A DNA stretch of 36,920 nt. It comes from JANLUX01 sp031366005 (GTDB taxonomy: Bacteria; Bacteroidota; Bacteroidia; AKYH767-A; OLB10). Where the stretch lies: assembly GCA_031366005.1 (NCBI GenBank), contig JANLZB010000096.1, forward strand, positions 1 to 36,920, given 5' to 3'. Positions 33,571 through 36,920 of this stretch are shown here, piece by piece. The notes under the pieces are model-generated. The model was not told where the DNA came from and made no database searches. It worked only from the letters and a program-made list of their open reading frames with translations. The position numbers were made by a program, and so were the translations under genes. How positions within the stretch are numbered: position 1 is the stretch's first letter; each line of letters opens with the position of its first letter.

Positions 33571-34317
33571 ATGAAAACACCAACTAAAGCCTGTCTCGTA
33601 ATTTTATTATTGACAATAACCATTTCAACATCTCCTGCTCAGGTATACATTACTGTTGGCGGGGGTTACAATCTTGCAGCCGGACAAGATGTAATAAGTA
33701 CTAATGTAACTTCTTCGGGCGAAGAAAATGTATATGGTTCCTATGGAAAGGGATTAAGTGTTGGCACCGGATTCGGATTTATGTTTGGTAAGCATATTGG
33801 TGGTGAATTGGGCGTGTCATATAAAACATTTTCAACTTATGAATCCACTTATAGTGATAATGGTCTTTACGGAAAAAAAGAAGATAAAGGTTCTATGTTG
33901 AGATTGATTCCTGCTATAAAGGTAACTGGTGGAGAAAAAATTAAGCCTTATGCTAAATTCGGAATTGTTGTGGGAGTTAGCCCCAAAATTGAAGAAGTTA
34001 TTACATTCAGTGGTTCGGTACTTTCAGAAACCGGAACAATTAAATATTCTGGCGGTTCATCAGTTGGATTTATGGGCGCCATGGGAGTAGATCTTGGTAT
34101 AACAGATATGTTTGGTTTTTATTTCGAATTAAATTCTATAAATCAAACATGGGCTCCTGATAAAGCGGTTATGACATCTACTTTTTCATCGTCAGGTACT
34201 ATAAATTTTGTAGATAATTTACCAGATAATGCAGATAACGAGGAACTCAAAGTGTTTTTTCCCTTTAGCAGTTTTGGAATTAATGCGGGAATTATACTGA
34301 AGTTCGGAGGCAAGTAA
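33571..34317 (+). CDS. Outer-membrane beta-barrel protein
   Basis: A 248-aa exported protein with a signal peptide (MKTPTKACLVILLLTITISTSPAQ). The rest has alternating Gly/aromatic strands typical of small beta-barrels (VGTGFGFMFGKHIGGELGVSYK, GFYFELNSINQTW) and ends in GINAGIILKFGGK. The barrel is probably eight-stranded, with no soluble domain. It could be a porin-like or adhesion/stability protein; the exact family is not resolvable by eye. It is followed by a large hairpin (34340-34373) before the convergent PorE-like gene. Confidence 0.82.
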   Translation: MKTPTKACLVILLLTITISTSPAQVYITVGGGYNLAAGQDVISTNVTSSGEENVYGSYGKGLSVGTGFGFMFGKHIGGELGVSYKTFSTYESTYSDNGLYGKKEDKGSMLRLIPAIKVTGGEKIKPYAKFGIVVGVSPKIEEVITFSGSVLSETGTIKYSGGSSVGFMGAMGVDLGITDMFGFYFELNSINQTWAPDKAVMTSTFSSSGTINFVDNLPDNADNEELKVFFPFSSFGINAGIILKFGGK

Positions 34318-34339
34318 AATAATATTTTAAATTTTTATC

Positions 34340-34373
34340 AAATAGCGCATAGAAAATTTTCTACGCGCTATTT
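34340..34373. terminator. Large hairpin, probable bidirectional terminator
   Basis: The arms 34340-34356 and 34357-34373 form a 34-base near-palindrome with one mismatch (AAATAGCGC...GCGCTATTT). It lies between the convergent barrel and PorE-like genes. There is no long T-run directly after it, so termination strength is uncertain. Confidence 0.6.
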
Positions 34374-34429
34374 GTATAATTGGCTTTTATCTTCTTCTTA
34401 AAAAAAACTTTTGTATTGACAATAGACTT

Positions 34430-36613
34430 TTATTGATCGCTTGTCTCATTCGTTTTCAGTAACTCAATCACTTTGAATTCGGTTCTTCTGTTCAACTGGT
34501 GTTCTTCTTCGGTACACGGAACTCCGTCACCACAATTATTTACCAGCACCGATTCACCCGTCCATTCAAACTTGCCAATTTGTTTTGAAGGGATACCATG
34601 ATCCATTAAAAATTTCTTGGCAGATTTTGATCGTCTTTCTGACAGACGTTCGTTGTATTGTGCTGTCGCACGTGAGTCAGTACTTGACGTTAAACTTATT
34701 TTTACTTCAGGATGATCCTTAAGTAATGAAACAATTTCATTCATTGTTTTTTCTGCATCAGCGCGGACATTGGATTTGTCCAAATCGAAATAAATAATCT
34801 TGTACCAGTCTTCATACGGCCATATATCTTTAACCGGTTTCAGTTCAACCAACACATTTTTATCTGCCATTGCTTTTTCCGGAACGCCATCAACCATTAT
34901 AACTCTTGAGCGATATCCGCGTTTTGTAACCATAAATTGTTCATCCTTATCCGCAACCAACGATTGCTTATAAACACCTGCAGAATTAGTGCTTCCGATT
35001 TTTATATCGTTCAGCTCATCTTTTATTTCTGCTGTTGCAATTGGCAACTTGGTATCTGCATCAATCACGGTGATAGTAATACCATAAGCATAAGATTTAT
35101 TTCCTAATTCAATTCGCACAAACGGATCAGCGGGTGAAGCAAATGTTGTGTTTACTATAGCAGTGCTGTCACCTAATTCTTCAACGTGCGCTTTTATGGT
35201 GTATGTTTTTTCAAAGTCAGCTGCAAAATCAAAACGTCCGTTTTCTTCTGTTGTAAATTTTATGTTTTTATTATCATGACTGAAATCAACCTGTGCAGAT
35301 TTTATTGGCTCTCCTGTTTCGCGATTAACAACAATTCCTTTTATACGGATGGTTTTTTTTCTGAATGAATAGAGATCATCATCAAAACCTTTATTTGCAC
35401 GATTGGAACTCAAATAACCAACTTTGTTTTTCACATCGTAAATCATACCAAAATCATCATCGCTTGTGTTTAAAGGATAACCCACATTCATTGGTATGAG
35501 ATATTTATCATTGAATTCACGTGAGTAAAAAATATCAAGTCCTCCTATACCCGGAAGTCCGTCTGACGAAAAATACAAGGTGCCATCGTCCATCACTTCA
35601 GGAAAAACTTCGTTTCCTTTTCCATTGATCGTGTCACCAAGATTAACCGGTTTGCCCCAGCCATTTCCATCACGTGTACACATCCATAAATCCATTCCGC
35701 CTTTCGTACCTGGCATGTCTGAAGAAAAATATAATTTCATTCCGTCAGGACTTATTGCAGGATGCGCGCAACTGTACTCATCATTGTTATATGGAAATGG
35801 TTCCAGCTTGCCCCATTCTTCACCACCTGCTTTTTTGGCCATCATAATTTTTAGCTTCACTACTTTGCTGCTGCTCTTATGTACTTTGCCGTTCTCTATA
35901 TTATTTCGTGTGATAAAAATTTCATCTCCTTTTTTGTTAAAGCAAACTGGTCCATCGTTAAACTTTGTTTGCATAGAGTTAGAAAAAACTTCGGGCTCAC
36001 GAAATTTATTTTCTTTTCCTCGACTGTAATATAATGCAAGGAAGGGTTCGTTTGTCCAGCTATGCGTGCGTCTCACCATTTGAGTTTGCTCACGCGAAGA
36101 GGTAAAAACAATTCCATCATTATATAATGCTGCACCAAAATCTGCATTTGTTGAATTGATGTCGAGCTTTGTCACCGCATAATTATTACTGTCAGCAAAA
36201 AAGCTTTGATACATATCAATTGCACGGATAAACTTTTGTCCTCTTCCATCCGATTTGCTTTCAATTGCAAAATTTTCCATCCACTTTCGTGCCTGTGCAT
36301 ATTTGCCATTGTTCATCAGCGATTGTCCGTAATAAAATTTATAAATGGGATCGCACTTAGGCATAGTAACGGCAACACTATACCAGTATTCAGCACGTTC
36401 GCGGTTATTTGTTTTACGATAGCAATCTGCAATTTTGAATACTGCATCCTGTATTGTGCTGTCTTTCTTTAAAGCTTTTATATAAAAAGGAATTGCCTTG
36501 CTGTATGCCATGCGTTCATACTGGTAATTACCTTTTCTAACCTTTCCCTTCTGAGCTTGTGTTAATAAAGGCAACACTAAGCAAAGCGCAATTAAAATAT
36601 TTTTTGTTTTCAT
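34430..36613 (-). CDS. porE: PorE-like T9SS protein: TPR, PD40 propeller, carboxypeptidase-like and OmpA domains
   Basis: A 727-aa envelope protein with a signal peptide (MKTKNILIALCLVLPLLTQAQ). The domain order matches PorE: TPR-like repeats (about residues 25-130), a WD40/PD40-type beta-propeller (about 140-420; for example SPDGMKLYFSSDMPG and DGTLYFSSDGLPG), a carboxypeptidase-regulatory-like domain (from IRIKGIVVNRETGEPI), a second beta domain, and a C-terminal OmpA-type peptidoglycan-binding domain (FDLDKSNVRADAEKTMNEI, TDSRATAQYNERLSERRSKSA). PorE links the T9SS to peptidoglycan. Bacteroidota encode several paralogs of this type, so the exact assignment is likely but not proven. A PorP/SprF-family gene lies directly upstream, 20 bases away, as expected for this gene pair. 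Confidence 0.82.
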   Translation of the reverse strand: MKTKNILIALCLVLPLLTQAQKGKVRKGNYQYERMAYSKAIPFYIKALKKDSTIQDAVFKIADCYRKTNNRERAEYWYSVAVTMPKCDPIYKFYYGQSLMNNGKYAQARKWMENFAIESKSDGRGQKFIRAIDMYQSFFADSNNYAVTKLDINSTNADFGAALYNDGIVFTSSREQTQMVRRTHSWTNEPFLALYYSRGKENKFREPEVFSNSMQTKFNDGPVCFNKKGDEIFITRNNIENGKVHKSSSKVVKLKIMMAKKAGGEEWGKLEPFPYNNDEYSCAHPAISPDGMKLYFSSDMPGTKGGMDLWMCTRDGNGWGKPVNLGDTINGKGNEVFPEVMDDGTLYFSSDGLPGIGGLDIFYSREFNDKYLIPMNVGYPLNTSDDDFGMIYDVKNKVGYLSSNRANKGFDDDLYSFRKKTIRIKGIVVNRETGEPIKSAQVDFSHDNKNIKFTTEENGRFDFAADFEKTYTIKAHVEELGDSTAIVNTTFASPADPFVRIELGNKSYAYGITITVIDADTKLPIATAEIKDELNDIKIGSTNSAGVYKQSLVADKDEQFMVTKRGYRSRVIMVDGVPEKAMADKNVLVELKPVKDIWPYEDWYKIIYFDLDKSNVRADAEKTMNEIVSLLKDHPEVKISLTSSTDSRATAQYNERLSERRSKSAKKFLMDHGIPSKQIGKFEWTGESVLVNNCGDGVPCTEEEHQLNRRTEFKVIELLKTNETSDQ

Positions 36614-36633
36614 AATCTTGTTTGTTGTATTGA

Positions 36634-36920
36634 TTAGAAATATCGTGGCGTTATGATTTTATTTTTATCGAATGAAAAATCAAATCCAAGCGTTATCTCA
36701 TGCGTACCTGAATTGTATTTCTGTAATCCTTGTATCGAATAATCATAGGAATATCCCATTCGTAATTGTTTAGTTATCTGAAAAGAAGTGACTGCCGCCC
36801 AAGAGTCTTTAGTGCGATAGCTTGCTCCTAACCAGAATACTTCATTCAATAATGTGTGTAAGCCGAAGTCAGCTTCCAACGGTGCACCGTTCACTGCTTT
36901 CAACATGAATGTTGGTTTTA
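36634..36920 (-). CDS. PorP/SprF-family T9SS outer-membrane protein (5'-truncated by window edge)
   Basis: The last 95 codons of a gene whose start is beyond the window end. The frame is open through base 36920 (KPTF before the first Met), and KPTFMLKAVNGAPLEADFG is a family motif. TKDSWAAVTSFQITKQLRMGYSYDYS and the end of the protein (GTHEITLGFDFSF...ITPRYF) fit the PorP/SprF beta-barrel family. These outer-membrane proteins act with PorE-type partners and, in some species, with the sorting and attachment of surface proteins. It is probably in one operon with the PorE-like gene that follows after 20 bases. Confidence 0.9.
   Translation of the reverse strand, partial: KPTFMLKAVNGAPLEADFGLHTLLNEVFWLGASYRTKDSWAAVTSFQITKQLRMGYSYDYSIQGLQKYNSGTHEITLGFDFSFDKNKIITPRYF

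Noticed and set aside
35580..36029. 149-codon plus-strand frame inside the PorE-like gene
   Set aside because: Antisense shadow of a gene with clear domains; no signal peptide or motif.

Overview
The window (36,920 bp, AT-rich) reads as a chromosomal segment of a member of the Bacteroidota, most likely from the Chitinophagales/Sphingobacteriales side of the phylum. The evidence is the short primary-type sigma factor, the type IX secretion system (T9SS) genes, a secreted protein with a T9SS C-terminal sorting domain, general lack of Shine-Dalgarno sequences, and several TAnnTTTG (-7) promoter elements. I see no phage, integrase, transposase, CRISPR array or plasmid gene. The lineage below phylum is inference.

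Layout. 1-2025: 3' part of a K+-dependent membrane pyrophosphatase, closed by a strong terminator. 2137-6000 (minus strand): single-domain response regulator, small basic protein, RpoD-type sigma factor, lipoprotein and SIMPL-domain protein. 6161-6248: tRNA-Ser(GGA), followed by a 162-bp MITE-like inverted-repeat element. 6554-15339 (minus): the ruvA - sprA - gcvH - vanZ block; SprA (2412 aa) is the outer-membrane translocon of the T9SS. 15496-19764: Cys-rich exported protein, MacB/FtsX-type permease without an adjacent ATPase, CxxC protein, S33-type alpha/beta hydrolase and acyl-CoA desaturase. 19807-23749: RhlE-like DEAD-box helicase (GTG start), small hypothetical genes, a DUF1569/DinB-like protein and a His-rich polytopic membrane protein. 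23907-26465: a BNR-repeat beta-propeller protein with a T9SS sorting domain. 26567-28540: two tandem 287-aa coiled-coil lipoprotein paralogs, each with its own terminator. 28834-29913: a second, front-end/linoleoyl-type desaturase. 30033-34317: membrane and basic small proteins, CDP-alcohol phosphatidyltransferase, a second stand-alone response regulator with a non-canonical switch residue, a cold-shock-domain protein and an outer-membrane barrel. 34430-36920 (minus): a PorP/SprF-family gene, truncated by the window end, followed by a PorE-like TPR/propeller/OmpA gene.

How it fits together. The clearest theme is protein export to the surface: SprA (translocon), a PorE/PorP-type pair (periplasmic and outer-membrane partners) and a typical cargo are all present. 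A second theme is membrane lipids: two desaturases of different classes and a CDP-alcohol phosphatidyltransferase. I did not find a clearly new multi-gene system. The best candidates for undescribed biology are the tandem coiled-coil lipoproteins, the hairpin-rich gene-free region at 30483-30931, the MITE-like element at 6337-6498, the Ala-switch response regulator with its 37-aa membrane-peptide neighbour, and the His-rich membrane protein at 22730-23749.
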